A DNA stretch of 64,000 nucleotides from Pedobacter sp. BMA (GCF_001027745.1 NZ_LECU01000001.1:310001-374000); one strand, 5' to 3'; positions 17,611-27,190 are shown, counted from the stretch's first letter. Numbers and translations: made by a program. The notes: a model not told the origin generated them from the letters alone.

Positions 17611-19989
17611 TTATTCATATTTAAGTGCGTCTACTGGGTTGGCCTTAGCTGTTTTGTAAGCCTGGAAGCTTACGGTGATCAATGCCATGCCCAATGTTCC
17701 GATCGCGGCTACGGGAATAATCCACCAGCTGAATTCGGTGTGAAATTCGAAATTATTCAGCCATTTCCCCATAGCGAAATAACTTATCGGTACAGCAATG
17801 ATGATGGCAGCAATAATCATTTTAATAAATGAAATTGATAGCAGCTGCATTAAGCTGGTTACCGATGCGCCGAGCACTTTCCTAACGCCAAACTCTTTGG
17901 TCCTTTGCTCTGCACTATATGCCACTAGGCCAAATAAGCCTAAACAGGAGACGAAAATTGCCAGTCCGCCGAAGAGGTTGGAAAGGATCCCAAGCGTTTT
18001 TTCAGATTTATATTTGTCCTGATATAATGAATTTATAAAAGTAATTTCAGTTGGATAGGCAGGATTAAAAGCCTTTGTAATTCTGTTAATCGTTTCGATA
18101 TTATGTTGCAGATTGTTGGTATTGTTCAAACGTATTGTTATCGTGCCGGTTTGAGCGGGATTTAGAAAAACAATCTGTGGATTGTTGGATTTATATGGAG
18201 AATCCCACACGTAATCGTCAAAAACGCCGATAATATAGGCAGTGGTGCCGAAAAGGGTTACTTTTTTGCCGATTGGATTTTTATAGCCAAATACTTTTAC
18301 GGCCGATGCGCTTACCACCAATGCACCGGTATCTGAAGCGAAGTCCTTTGAAAAATCTCTTCCCTGCACTAGTTTGATTCCGTTTGTTTTGATAAAGTCG
18401 TAAGTGGTAGCCACTTGATTAAACATCACCGTATTTTCTGTTTTGGTCATCCCATCCCATTTGATATCCATGAAATTACGGCCACGGTGGGACAAGCTAA
18501 CAGATGACTGATACATCGAAGTAATTGCTCCAGACTTGAGCATTTCCGTTTTAAATAAATCAAATTTTGTTTTTAATTCACCATCCTGCGGGATTTCGAC
18601 CAAGGCATTTACATCGAAACCTACCGGCCTGTTTTTAATGTATTGAATCTGCCGATAGATCACCAAAGTTGAGATAATGAGGATGATGGCAAAGCAAAAC
18701 TGCCCGATAACCAATACCTGCCTTAAACTAATCTCTAAAAAGCCGCTTGTTCTGATCTTTCTTTTTAAAGTTTGGATGGGGTTAAAAGACGACAAATAAA
18801 ATGCGGGGTAACTGCCTGCAACTAATCCTGTGATAATCACAATCCCAAATATACCGATCCAGCTTGCCGCATTGAAATATGAAATACCCAGATTAATGTT
18901 TAACAATCGGTTAAAAGCAGGTAATAGCAGCTCTAATAAAGCTATGGCCAACACAACCGCAACCAAGGTTAACACCATCGATTCGGTTAAAAACTGCATT
19001 ACAAGTGAAGTACGGTTTGCACCGATTGTTTTCTTTATGCCTACTTCTTTGGCTCTTTTCTCTGACTTTGCGGTGGCCATATTCATGAAATTGATGCAGG
19101 CAATCAATAATATCCCGAAAGCAAGACCCATAAAAAGCCAGATCTGTTCAATATCTCCTCCTGCCGGTTGGCCATTCTCAAACTTGCCAAACAAGTGCAT
19201 TTTACTTGCCTGATATAAGAAATGAGGTTGAGATTGTGGGGTTTGCTCGGTATTTGCTTTTACCAAAGCCTCTACTTTACGGTTTACTAAATCAATATTT
19301 GCATCGGGATTGAGCGAAACCATGGTTACAAAACTGTAATTGTTCCAGTTCAAATCTTTAGCATCCGGGTAAACCATCTCATAGAACGACCATGGCATTA
19401 AAAAATCAAAACGGTTCGAACTGTTTTCCGGCAAATCTTTAATTACCCCGGTAATGGTAAGGTTATCTTTATCCTGATAACGGACCGATTTGTTTAGCAC
19501 ATCGGCCGTTCCGAATAAGGTTTTGGCTGTGCTTTCTGTTAAAATAACCGACAGTGGGTTTTGTAAAGCTGTTTTCGGGTCGCCTGAGATAAATTGATAA
19601 TCATACATCCTAAGAATATCAGGTTCAGCAAACTTCGAGTCTTTTTTATAACTATTTTGTCCATTGGCGATTAAGCTTTTTTTGCCATAATCCATACGGG
19701 CAACATATTTTACCTCGGGTAAATTTTGTTTTAACAGCGGCCCGAGAGCAGTGGTTGAACCATTAAAAGTATGTGCAATTTTACCCCCCTCGCCAGGAAC
19801 ATTGGTCATTGCCATATACACATTTTTCCAATTTTTAGCTTGCTTATCGAAATTCCATTCGTATGAAACATATAACAGCAACATTAAACAGGCTGCCAGG
19901 CCAATAGCTAAACCAACAACATTGATGAAAGAAGATGTTTTATTCTTCCAAAGGTTTCGCAATGCGATTTTTAAGTTTAATCTAAACAT
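17611..19989 (-). CDS. ABC transporter permease (FtsX/MacB-like), third of four
   Basis: A 792-residue paralogue of its neighbours. The start 'MFRLNLKIALRNLWKNKTSS' and end 'ANPVDALKYE' are the family hallmarks in this operon. Predicted layout: one N-terminal membrane helix, a periplasmic MacB-like domain (about 45-280), three helices ('GILLIACINFMNMATAKSEKR', about 285-410), a second helix plus periplasmic domain, and three C-terminal helices with 'YSAEQRTKEFGVRKVLGAS' before them. By the FtsX-motif wording 'NFMNMATAKSEKRAKEVGIKK' it is closest to the permease at 22469-24829. Function is as a mechanotransmission ABC subunit; the substrate is not predictable. Confidence 0.88.
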   Translation of the reverse strand: MFRLNLKIALRNLWKNKTSSFINVVGLAIGLAACLMLLLYVSYEWNFDKQAKNWKNVYMAMTNVPGEGGKIAHTFNGSTTALGPLLKQNLPEVKYVARMDYGKKSLIANGQNSYKKDSKFAEPDILRMYDYQFISGDPKTALQNPLSVILTESTAKTLFGTADVLNKSVRYQDKDNLTITGVIKDLPENSSNRFDFLMPWSFYEMVYPDAKDLNWNNYSFVTMVSLNPDANIDLVNRKVEALVKANTEQTPQSQPHFLYQASKMHLFGKFENGQPAGGDIEQIWLFMGLAFGILLIACINFMNMATAKSEKRAKEVGIKKTIGANRTSLVMQFLTESMVLTLVAVVLAIALLELLLPAFNRLLNINLGISYFNAASWIGIFGIVIITGLVAGSYPAFYLSSFNPIQTLKRKIRTSGFLEISLRQVLVIGQFCFAIILIISTLVIYRQIQYIKNRPVGFDVNALVEIPQDGELKTKFDLFKTEMLKSGAITSMYQSSVSLSHRGRNFMDIKWDGMTKTENTVMFNQVATTYDFIKTNGIKLVQGRDFSKDFASDTGALVVSASAVKVFGYKNPIGKKVTLFGTTAYIIGVFDDYVWDSPYKSNNPQIVFLNPAQTGTITIRLNNTNNLQHNIETINRITKAFNPAYPTEITFINSLYQDKYKSEKTLGILSNLFGGLAIFVSCLGLFGLVAYSAEQRTKEFGVRKVLGASVTSLMQLLSISFIKMIIAAIIIAVPISYFAMGKWLNNFEFHTEFSWWIIPVAAIGTLGMALITVSFQAYKTAKANPVDALKYE

Positions 19990-20040
19990 ATCTTTTAAGT
20001 TGAGGGATGAAAGGTTAGATGGTTGAGGGTATAGCCTTAA
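19990..20040. repeat. Intergenic repeat, copy B1
   Basis: The 51-base spacer contains GTTGAGGGATGAAAGGTTAG, then ATGG, TGAGGG and ATAGCCTTAATTATTCGTAT. It is nearly identical to 22417-22468, so spacer and flanking gene ends were duplicated together. Confidence 0.75.
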
Positions 20041-22416
20041 TTATTCGTATTTAAGTGCATCAACAGGATTAGCTTTTACAGCCTTATTGGCCTGGATGCT
20101 CACGGTAATGATGGTTAATAAAATAGTGATCAGCGCACTGCTAATAAAGGGTAAAATGGGCAAATCGATTCGGTAAGCAAAAGTTTCGAGCCATTTTTTA
20201 GTGAGGATATAGGCTATGGGCCACGAAATAACATTGGCCACAAGCACCATTAAAAAAAATGAGCTGTTTATGAGTCTGAAGATCTGAATATCGCTCGCTC
20301 CCAGAATTTTGCGTACGGCAATTTCTTTGATACGGCCATTGGTAATGTATTTCGCGAAAGCGAACAGGCCCAAAACCGCGATGAAAATGGTTAACGTTGC
20401 CGCCGCAAAAAATACGGACTGTAGCTGCTCTTGTTTTTTGAAAAGTTTTCCATAAAGCTCGTCCAAAAATTCATACCGAAAATCTTCTCCGTCCAGCTTG
20501 TTGATTTCCGGCCATTGCGATTTCAAGGCAGCCAAAGCATCGGCCATTTTGTTTTCTTCGATTTTGAGCATGATTTGCAGTTTAGCATTTCCGCAGGAAT
20601 TTTTAATAGCATAAATGGTTGGCTGAACTGCGCTCTCAAAACCCTGTGCCTTGAAATCTTTAGCTACGCCAACTATTCTATAATCGGTATTGCAGCCCCT
20701 AATGGTTTGACCGATAGGGTTTTTAATCCCATATTTTGCTACTGCGCTTTCATTGATTACGGCAGAATTTGCAGTATCTGTTTTAAAAGCAGAGGAGAAA
20801 AACCGCCCTTCCTTAAGTTTAATACTCAGGGTTTCGAAATAATCAAAATCTACATCTACAAAATCGATGCTTGCATTTACAGCGTTCACGGTATAACCGT
20901 TCGAACCGTTTTCTGCGCCATCGGGCACATCGGTAGCCACGGTTGCCGACTTAATCCCGGGGATTTTCAAGATTTTCTCTCTGAGGGGTTCGAATTTGGC
21001 CGGATTGTTAAAGTATGCTATATTTCTAATAAACACCACCTGATTGGCACTAAAGCCCAAATCTTCGCTCCGCATATATTTAAGCTGCGAGTTGATGATA
21101 AATAAACCGATAATAAATACAACAGCAATACTGAACTGAAAAACCAATAAACCGTTACGTAGCCAATAGCTTTGTTTACTGGTCGAAAAATTCCCTTTAA
21201 GTACCAATGCAGGTTTAAAACCAGATAATACCATTGCCGGGTAAATACCTGCAATAAGGGTGATCATGCAAAGAATTAGCGGCAACTGCCAAAACAGATG
21301 ATTATCAATATGCCAGATGGATAACTTAATCTGAAAAAGATTATTGAATGCGGGCAAAACCAATTCGGCTACAATTAAACCTAGTATGGTAGCGGCAAAA
21401 CACTGCATAAAGATTTCGACTAAAAACTGAGTTGTCAATTGCAGGCGATAAGCGCCCATTACTTTTTTAACCCCAACTTCTTTAGCACGTTTGGTAGCCT
21501 GTGCAATGCTCAGATTGGTGAAATTGATACAGGCAATAACCAAAATCAAAATTCCCAGAACAGAAAGTGCGAGTAATATCTTGTAAGGTGCGTCACTCCC
21601 AGCTTTTGGTTTTAAATGCTGATTGGCAAGCGGATCTAAAAACGTAGAAACACTTTTTATCTCCTCAATCGTTTTCTTGTCGGTTTCTCCCTTTAATAAT
21701 TCAGACCGATATAAATTGGTAATTTTTTGTTCAAGATTAGCTACATCAGTTCCCGGTTTAACCTGAATGTAAGTAGTATAATTGTTGTAACCATAGTTTT
21801 CACCCTGTCCCAGCTCATTGGCGATTGATATTCCATCAAAAGTGATGTTAGAGTGTAAATCGTTAAGGATGGAACCATTTATTTTGCTTTTTATACCCGA
21901 ATTGCTACTTCCTACGGCTACCATTTCCGGGCTGTTGTCTTTTTTATCTGGGAAAAGCGTTTTCATGTTCTCATTACTCAAATATGAAAGTCTTTCTATC
22001 TCGCCATTTGGCTTTTCAAGCCCGCCGGTAGGTTTTAAATTTAAAATTTTAGCCGCACTGTAGTCTGACTGCATAAAATTTTTGGCAAAAAGTGCATTGT
22101 TGCCATTTTTCAATGCCAATTCATAGAAGCCCTTTTTCGTAATCCCCGCCAATTCTACTTCAGGAAAACTATTTTTTATGGCTTTAGCCAAGGGAGGGGA
22201 AGTATAATTTGTAGTGAAATCGGGTTCGGTTCTTCCTACCACATAAATGTTATCGTAATTAGGGTTATTCTTATCGAAACCAGTTTCATAACTGAAATAC
22301 ATTACAACTAAAATAAATGCTGCTAAAGCGATTGCCAGGCCACCAACATTAATGGTTGTGATCCCTCTGTTTCTCCAAAGGTTTCGCAATGCGATTTTTA
22401 AATTGAGTTTGAACAT
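20041..22416 (-). CDS. ABC transporter permease (FtsX/MacB-like), second of four
   Basis: A 791-residue permease with the same two-halves plan: N-terminal helix after 'LKIALRNLWRNRGITTINVG', a MacB_PCD-like domain, FtsX helices around 'ACINFTNLSIAQATKRAKEVG', a second periplasmic domain and 'AKYITNGRIKEIAVRKILGAS' before the last three helices. The C terminus is 'KANPVDALKYE'. Its periplasmic domains are the most divergent of the four; for example 'SFPEVELAGITKKGFYELAL' has no obvious equivalent in the others. Divergence there and conservation of the membrane ends suggests different ligands or partners for each permease, which is inference. Confidence 0.88.
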   Translation of the reverse strand: MFKLNLKIALRNLWRNRGITTINVGGLAIALAAFILVVMYFSYETGFDKNNPNYDNIYVVGRTEPDFTTNYTSPPLAKAIKNSFPEVELAGITKKGFYELALKNGNNALFAKNFMQSDYSAAKILNLKPTGGLEKPNGEIERLSYLSNENMKTLFPDKKDNSPEMVAVGSSNSGIKSKINGSILNDLHSNITFDGISIANELGQGENYGYNNYTTYIQVKPGTDVANLEQKITNLYRSELLKGETDKKTIEEIKSVSTFLDPLANQHLKPKAGSDAPYKILLALSVLGILILVIACINFTNLSIAQATKRAKEVGVKKVMGAYRLQLTTQFLVEIFMQCFAATILGLIVAELVLPAFNNLFQIKLSIWHIDNHLFWQLPLILCMITLIAGIYPAMVLSGFKPALVLKGNFSTSKQSYWLRNGLLVFQFSIAVVFIIGLFIINSQLKYMRSEDLGFSANQVVFIRNIAYFNNPAKFEPLREKILKIPGIKSATVATDVPDGAENGSNGYTVNAVNASIDFVDVDFDYFETLSIKLKEGRFFSSAFKTDTANSAVINESAVAKYGIKNPIGQTIRGCNTDYRIVGVAKDFKAQGFESAVQPTIYAIKNSCGNAKLQIMLKIEENKMADALAALKSQWPEINKLDGEDFRYEFLDELYGKLFKKQEQLQSVFFAAATLTIFIAVLGLFAFAKYITNGRIKEIAVRKILGASDIQIFRLINSSFFLMVLVANVISWPIAYILTKKWLETFAYRIDLPILPFISSALITILLTIITVSIQANKAVKANPVDALKYE

Positions 22417-22468
22417 ATTTTTTAGGGTTGAGGGATGAAAGGTTAGATGGCTGAAGGCATAGCCTTAA
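22417..22468. repeat. Intergenic repeat, copy B2
   Basis: A 52-base spacer almost identical to 19990-20040 (GTTGAGGGATGAAAGGTTAG, then GATGGCTGAAGG, ending ATAGCCTTAATTATTCGTAT). Confidence 0.75.
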
Positions 22469-24829
22469 TTATTCGTATTTCAATGCATCCACGGGATTAG
22501 CTTTGGCAACTTTTACCGACTGTACGCTTACCGTTAGAATGGCAATTAAAAGAGATAAACCGATTGCAGTAATAAAGGGTAACGCCGAAATTGATACGCG
22601 GTATTCGTATGCAGAGAGCCACTTATTGATGATAATGTAGGCCACAGGAAATGCAATGATATTAGCAATAGCCACCAGCTTGATAAAATCTTTATTTAAA
22701 AGGGTAAGAATGTTGGTGGTACTTGCACCCAACACTTTGCGAATACTGATTTCTTTTCTACGTTGCTCGGCCATGAAAAGTGCCAATCCTAATAAGCCTA
22801 AACAGGAAATGAAGATAGCAAAACCACCAAACCAGTTTGAAAGTGTGCCTAAAAGCTTTTCGTTTCTGAACTTAGCCTCAAAATTATCGTCAACGAATTT
22901 TACATCAACCGGATAAGCCGGATTGATTTTTTTAACGATTGCATTAATAGTACTTAAAGAATTTGTAATGTTATTTTGCGGATTCAACCGCAATACCATG
23001 GTTGTAATTCTATCAGGATTTTGAGCAATTAATAATGGAATTGGTTTTTGATAGGCTGACTCCATCACGTAATCTTTCATGACGCCTATTATACGCAATG
23101 GCTGCCCCCAGTCGATCATTTTGCCAACAGGATCTTTCATACCCATCACTTTTACCATAGCCTCATTAACCAAAACGCTGGCTGTATCTACGTAATCTTT
23201 AGAAAAATCCCTACCCTGCAAAATCTCCATCCCAGTGGTTTTAGTCAAATCCACGCTTGTGAATCGGGTGTTTACAAGAATTTTATCGCTTGGGTTTTTT
23301 CCTGGCCAGTTAATGCCATAGGTATTGTTTCCTCCTCCGGTTAAAGATTGACTATATTCTGTTACGGCCACTACGGCTCCCGATTTTATTAATTCATCCT
23401 TTAAAACCTGCCGTTTCTCCTTTTTACCAAGTTCACCAACTGTCGGAATCTGAATTAAATTTTTACGGTCGTAACCAATCGGTTTATTTTTGATGTAGTT
23501 GAGTTGCTGGTAAATAACAGCCGTACAAACAATTAAACAGGCTGCGAATACAAACTGAAAAACAACCAAAAACTTGCGGATAGAAAGCGATGAGCCACCA
23601 CCAAGTTTAAAGCCTTTTAGTACCTTAACAGGATCAAAAGATGATAAGTAAAATGCGGGATAGCTGCCGGCAATAATGCCTGTGGTGAGCGTTAAACCCA
23701 AAAACACCGCCCAGAATTGCCATTCGGCATAGTTAATTTGCAAGGTGATGCCTAATAAACTGTTGAAATACGGTAAGCTGACTTCAATTAAAACAAAGGC
23801 GATTAACATACTTAATGTAGTGAGTAAAATGGACTCGAACATAAACTGGGCGATCAGATTTTTCCTTGTTGACCCGATTGCTTTTCGCACGCCAACCTCT
23901 CTTGATCTTTTCTCAGATTTTGCTGTAGAAAGGTTCATAAAGTTTACGCAGGCAATCAAAAGAATACAAAATGCCAAAAGGAAAAAGATGCGAAGCTGGT
24001 CTATTCTTCCACCAACATTTTTACCATTTTCAAACTTCTCATATAAATGCCACTTCGAAAGCGGATGAATAAAAGGTTCGCCATTTGCATCTTTATCATG
24101 AGCTTTAATCATACCATGTAGCTGATTGTTTACCTGATCAAAACGTGAATTATCCTCCAACTGGAGAAACATCATGCAAAAATTATTACCCCATGGACTG
24201 TCTATTGCCCAGGGATTTAATTTTTCATACAAACTCCATGAAAGCACATAATCGATTTCGAGTGTGCTGTTTTTTGGCCGGTCTTCAATTATCCCCTCCA
24301 CTTTTAAGCTTTCATTATTATCCAGCTTAACGACTTTGTTGAGCGGGTCTTCATTACCGAAAAGCTTTTTTGCAAGCGATTCCGATAAAACTACACCGTC
24401 AGGGTTCTTTAAAAATATCGCAGGATTGCCTTTCAAAACCTTGTAATCGAAAATTTTCAAGAAATCAGGATCGGCAAAACTTGCACTTGCTTTAAAATTA
24501 TTCTGATTATAGGTAAGCAACTGAAATTCAGGGTAGGATAACCGGCTAACTTTAGAAACTCCGCTCACTTTGGTTCGCACATCCTCTTTAAGCTTCCCAG
24601 GAAATGCCATGAAACTGAAGGTTTCGGTTGATGTTTTTTGATTATTATACAAAACATAGGTTTTATCGTAATCCGTAAACTGTTTATCATAACCGTATTC
24701 ATAAGCTACATAAAGCAGTAAGACCATACAACTCGCCAAACCAATGGCTAATCCACCCAAATTGATCAGGGTAAATCCTTTATTTCTCCAAAGGTTGCGC
24801 AACGCGATTTTTAAGTTTAATCTGAACAT
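22469..24829 (-). CDS. ABC transporter permease (FtsX/MacB-like), first of four
   Basis: A 786-residue permease, first of the four in transcription order. It begins 'MFRLNLKIALRNLWRNKGF' and ends 'ANPVDALKYE'. Motifs include 'NFMNLSTAKSEKRSREVGVRK' at the first FtsX domain and 'FMAEQRRKEISIRKVLGAS' at the second. Two periplasmic MacB-like domains of about 240 residues alternate with helices, giving eight predicted membrane segments. A 214-base gap separates it from the ATPase gene upstream; this gap has a direct repeat and a hairpin but no obvious promoter, so it is probably still within the operon. Neither substrate nor direction of transport can be proven from sequence. Confidence 0.88.
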   Translation of the reverse strand: MFRLNLKIALRNLWRNKGFTLINLGGLAIGLASCMVLLLYVAYEYGYDKQFTDYDKTYVLYNNQKTSTETFSFMAFPGKLKEDVRTKVSGVSKVSRLSYPEFQLLTYNQNNFKASASFADPDFLKIFDYKVLKGNPAIFLKNPDGVVLSESLAKKLFGNEDPLNKVVKLDNNESLKVEGIIEDRPKNSTLEIDYVLSWSLYEKLNPWAIDSPWGNNFCMMFLQLEDNSRFDQVNNQLHGMIKAHDKDANGEPFIHPLSKWHLYEKFENGKNVGGRIDQLRIFFLLAFCILLIACVNFMNLSTAKSEKRSREVGVRKAIGSTRKNLIAQFMFESILLTTLSMLIAFVLIEVSLPYFNSLLGITLQINYAEWQFWAVFLGLTLTTGIIAGSYPAFYLSSFDPVKVLKGFKLGGGSSLSIRKFLVVFQFVFAACLIVCTAVIYQQLNYIKNKPIGYDRKNLIQIPTVGELGKKEKRQVLKDELIKSGAVVAVTEYSQSLTGGGNNTYGINWPGKNPSDKILVNTRFTSVDLTKTTGMEILQGRDFSKDYVDTASVLVNEAMVKVMGMKDPVGKMIDWGQPLRIIGVMKDYVMESAYQKPIPLLIAQNPDRITTMVLRLNPQNNITNSLSTINAIVKKINPAYPVDVKFVDDNFEAKFRNEKLLGTLSNWFGGFAIFISCLGLLGLALFMAEQRRKEISIRKVLGASTTNILTLLNKDFIKLVAIANIIAFPVAYIIINKWLSAYEYRVSISALPFITAIGLSLLIAILTVSVQSVKVAKANPVDALKYE

Positions 24830-24833
24830 TTTA

Positions 24834-24857
24834 TAGTATCAAGTATTTAGTATCAAG
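24834..24857. repeat. Direct repeat with 14-base period
   Basis: TAGTATCAAG occurs at 24834-24843 and 24848-24857. It belongs to the short intergenic repeats seen elsewhere in the window, such as 40083-40110, which has the same period. Confidence 0.6.
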
Positions 24858-24914
24858 ACCCGCAAATTGCTTTGGTCTCTCAGTATTAGTCTTTCAGCTT
24901 CTTAAGCGCCTTAC

Positions 24915-24942
24915 CCGAATCTTCCTATCCAGAAAGATTCGG
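24915..24942 (-). other. Hairpin in the ATPase-permease spacer
   Basis: CCGAATCTT (24915-24923) is complementary to AAGATTCGG (24934-24942), loop 10 bases. No T-run follows in either direction, so an RNA-processing or stability element is more likely than a terminator. Confidence 0.45.
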
Positions 24943-25043
24943 TGGCTTATCATTAAACTAAAACTATTATTAAGTTTGAGGAATCGAAAGTAGAAAACAA
25001 GATGGTTTAACCGCTTTAAGCTTGCAACCGTCTGCCATTCAAT

Positions 25044-25742
25044 CTATATCAGTTCCTCATTTTTGCTTTTATTTATCTTTTCCGAAATCACATGACCATC
25101 TTTCAGGTTGATGATCCGGTTGGAGAAACTGGCATCGTGACTGGAGTGGGTAACCATTACAATCGTGGTTCCGGTTTCGTTTAATTCACAAAGCAACTCC
25201 ATCACTTCGTTACCGTGCGAGCTATCTAGGTTACCCGTAGGCTCATCGGCTAAAACCAGTTTCGGCTTCGTTACTAAAGCCCTTGCTACTGCAACACGCT
25301 GCTGCTGACCACCCGAAAGTTGTTGTGGAAAGTGACCGCTCCGGTTTACAATGTTCATCCTTTCAATGATTTCGTTCACCAGTTTTTTACGTTCACCTGC
25401 CGGAATCTTATTGTAAATCAAAGGCAATTCGATGTTTTCGAAAACCGTTAACTCATCAATTAAATTGAAATTCTGAAAAACGAAACCCATATTTCTTTTA
25501 CGGAAATTTGAACGTTCCCTGTCGTTTAAGGTTAGAAGCTCGGTATCAATAAACTTGTAACTACCACTCTCCGGCTTATCCAACAAGCCCATCACATTCA
25601 GTAAGGTAGATTTCCCACAACCTGAGGGGCCCATAATGGAAACGAATTCGCCTTCTTTAACATGAAGATTGATCCCGTTAAGTGCCGTTGTTTCTATTTC
25701 CTCTGTTTTGTAAACTTTTTCAAGATTTTCTATTTTAATCAT
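25044..25742 (-). CDS. ABC transporter ATPase (MacB/LolD type)
   Basis: A 232-residue ATP-binding subunit with all canonical motifs: Walker A GPSGCGKST, signature 'LSGGQQQRVAVARAL', Walker B '[14 protein letters not shown]' with intact D-loop, and H-loop 'VTHS'. It is the second gene of the efflux operon, 24 bases after the adaptor gene and followed by the four permeases. It probably energises some or all of them. Compared with the second ATPase at 14350-15033 it keeps the arginine after the signature and the D-loop aspartate, so it is the likelier catalytic partner if the two form a heterodimer; that is inference. Confidence 0.93.
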   Translation of the reverse strand: MIKIENLEKVYKTEEIETTALNGINLHVKEGEFVSIMGPSGCGKSTLLNVMGLLDKPESGSYKFIDTELLTLNDRERSNFRKRNMGFVFQNFNLIDELTVFENIELPLIYNKIPAGERKKLVNEIIERMNIVNRSGHFPQQLSGGQQQRVAVARALVTKPKLVLADEPTGNLDSSHGNEVMELLCELNETGTTIVMVTHSSHDASFSNRIINLKDGHVISEKINKSKNEELI

Positions 25743-25766
25743 AGCGTTTTGTATCAGTATTTAGCT

Positions 25767-27011
25767 TTACTTATTGATTTCAACCTGGTCATATTGATTA
25801 AATTGGTCATATGATGATGTTATCACCCCATCCCCCTTCTGTAAGCCGTCCAATATTTCGTAATACAGGTAGTTTTTTCTTCCAATTTTAACGTTTTTCT
25901 TAATTGCTTTACCATTGTTTACCACAAATACCCACGAACCACCAGTACTCTGGAAAAACTGACCCTGCGCGAGTAGTAGCGATTTACTATTGTCAGACAG
26001 TGTAAGTTTTATTTGAAGTGATAATCCACGTCGCAAGCCCTCAGGCGCTGCCCCCTTAAATACCATTTCAACCTGGAACTGACCCGCAGTAACTTCCGGG
26101 ATAACTTTGCTTACGGTTAAATTATATGTTTTTCCATTGAATTCGCAGGTTGAAGTTTGCCCTTCTTTAACCCGGTTAATATAATATTCATCAACTCCTG
26201 CCTGAAGTTTATATCCTTGCAGCACATCGATCTTCCCAATCATTTCGTTCGAACTGTACGACTTACCAATAACAGGGTCATACGAGGATAACTTGCCGGA
26301 AACCGGTGCTTTGATGGTCATGTTCTCAATGTTTTTACGAATCATCTCTAAACTTTCATTCATCTGACCCATCGACTGATCTATCTGGGCAAGCTGCATT
26401 TTACGGCTTTGGTTCTCCTGCTTAATTGCCTGGCGGACAATTTTAAGTTTGCCCTGATAATATTCGTAATCCTGACTTGATTTATTAAACTCCTGGAGCG
26501 TGATCACTTTTTTGGAAAACAGCGAGCTGTCCAGACGGTACTGACGGGCAGCTGTCTTCAGGCTGTTTTCCACATCCAGAACATCCTGATTTAACACCCT
26601 TTGGTTTTGCTCGAGATCCAGTCTCGATTTGCGTAGCTGATTGATTTGCTCGGTAGCCGCAGTTTGACTCGAGGTATAACTTAACATGGCGTTTGAGTTC
26701 GAGATCCTCAACAGCGGTGTTCCCTTTACGACTGATGCACCATTCTCGGTAAAAATTTCTGCAACCGTTCCTCCTTCTGATGAACTTACGATTACTGAGG
26801 TTAGCGGAACAACGCTGGCATTCAACAGAACCACATCCTCAAAATCGCCATATTCCACTTTGCTAATGGTTAATTTATCAGCATCGGCGCTATATGTTTT
26901 TTTCAAGGATAAGGTATAGCCATAAATTACAATTGCTACGAAAGCAACTGCTCCACCTATCATTATCAAAGCTTTGGTGCTGAATCTTTTCTTCTCTATC
27001 TTTTTGTCCAT
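25767..27011 (-). CDS. Periplasmic adaptor of the efflux system (MacA/HlyD family)
   Basis: The 414-residue protein has one N-terminal membrane helix (about 13-30, 'ALIMIGGAVAFVAIVIYGYT') and a large periplasmic part: a barrel-sandwich half-motif ('ENGASVVKGTPLLRI'), a long alpha-helical hairpin rich in Q, L and K (about 115-220), the returning lipoyl half ('IKAPVSGKLSSYDPVIGKSY') and beta-barrel segments to the C terminus. This is the layout of membrane-fusion proteins that link an ABC exporter to an outer-membrane channel. No TolC-like gene is in the window. It is the first gene of the operon, with tandem palindromes and a sigma-54-like site upstream. Confidence 0.92.
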   Translation of the reverse strand: MDKKIEKKRFSTKALIMIGGAVAFVAIVIYGYTLSLKKTYSADADKLTISKVEYGDFEDVVLLNASVVPLTSVIVSSSEGGTVAEIFTENGASVVKGTPLLRISNSNAMLSYTSSQTAATEQINQLRKSRLDLEQNQRVLNQDVLDVENSLKTAARQYRLDSSLFSKKVITLQEFNKSSQDYEYYQGKLKIVRQAIKQENQSRKMQLAQIDQSMGQMNESLEMIRKNIENMTIKAPVSGKLSSYDPVIGKSYSSNEMIGKIDVLQGYKLQAGVDEYYINRVKEGQTSTCEFNGKTYNLTVSKVIPEVTAGQFQVEMVFKGAAPEGLRRGLSLQIKLTLSDNSKSLLLAQGQFFQSTGGSWVFVVNNGKAIKKNVKIGRKNYLYYEILDGLQKGDGVITSSYDQFNQYDQVEINK

Positions 27012-27040
27012 TGTTTGGCTATACAGTTTGATTGCTTATT

Positions 27041-27056
27041 AACCAAGCTTGTGCCA
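27041..27056 (-). promoter_or_regulatory. Sigma-54-like promoter candidate of the efflux operon
   Basis: On the minus strand TGGCAC (27056-27051) matches the -24 element exactly; after five bases comes TGGTT where TTGCW is expected, so the -12 half is weak. The implied start site is about 20 bases before the adaptor ATG. No TAnnTTTG box competes in this region. Confidence 0.4.
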
Positions 27057-27118
27057 AAAGGCCAAATCGCATTTAAAACACTATATATCAATATTTTAAT
27101 AATTTAATTTAATTTTTA

Positions 27119-27157
27119 CTGTTCGTTATCGAACAGTTTATGTGCGGGATCGGACAG
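27119..27157. promoter_or_regulatory. Two tandem palindromes, probable activator sites
   Basis: A perfect palindrome CTGTTCG-TTAT-CGAACAG (27119-27136) is followed exactly 21 bases later by a degenerate copy ATGTGCG-GGAT-CGGACAG (27140-27157). The spacing of two helical turns suits cooperative dimers. The sites lie 63-106 bases upstream of the sigma-54-like -24 element, a usual distance for enhancer sites of NtrC-type activators, and just before the gene of such an activator. Confidence 0.65.
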
Positions 27158-27190
27158 TTTATTTAAATTCGTATTTCAAATTTAGTATCC

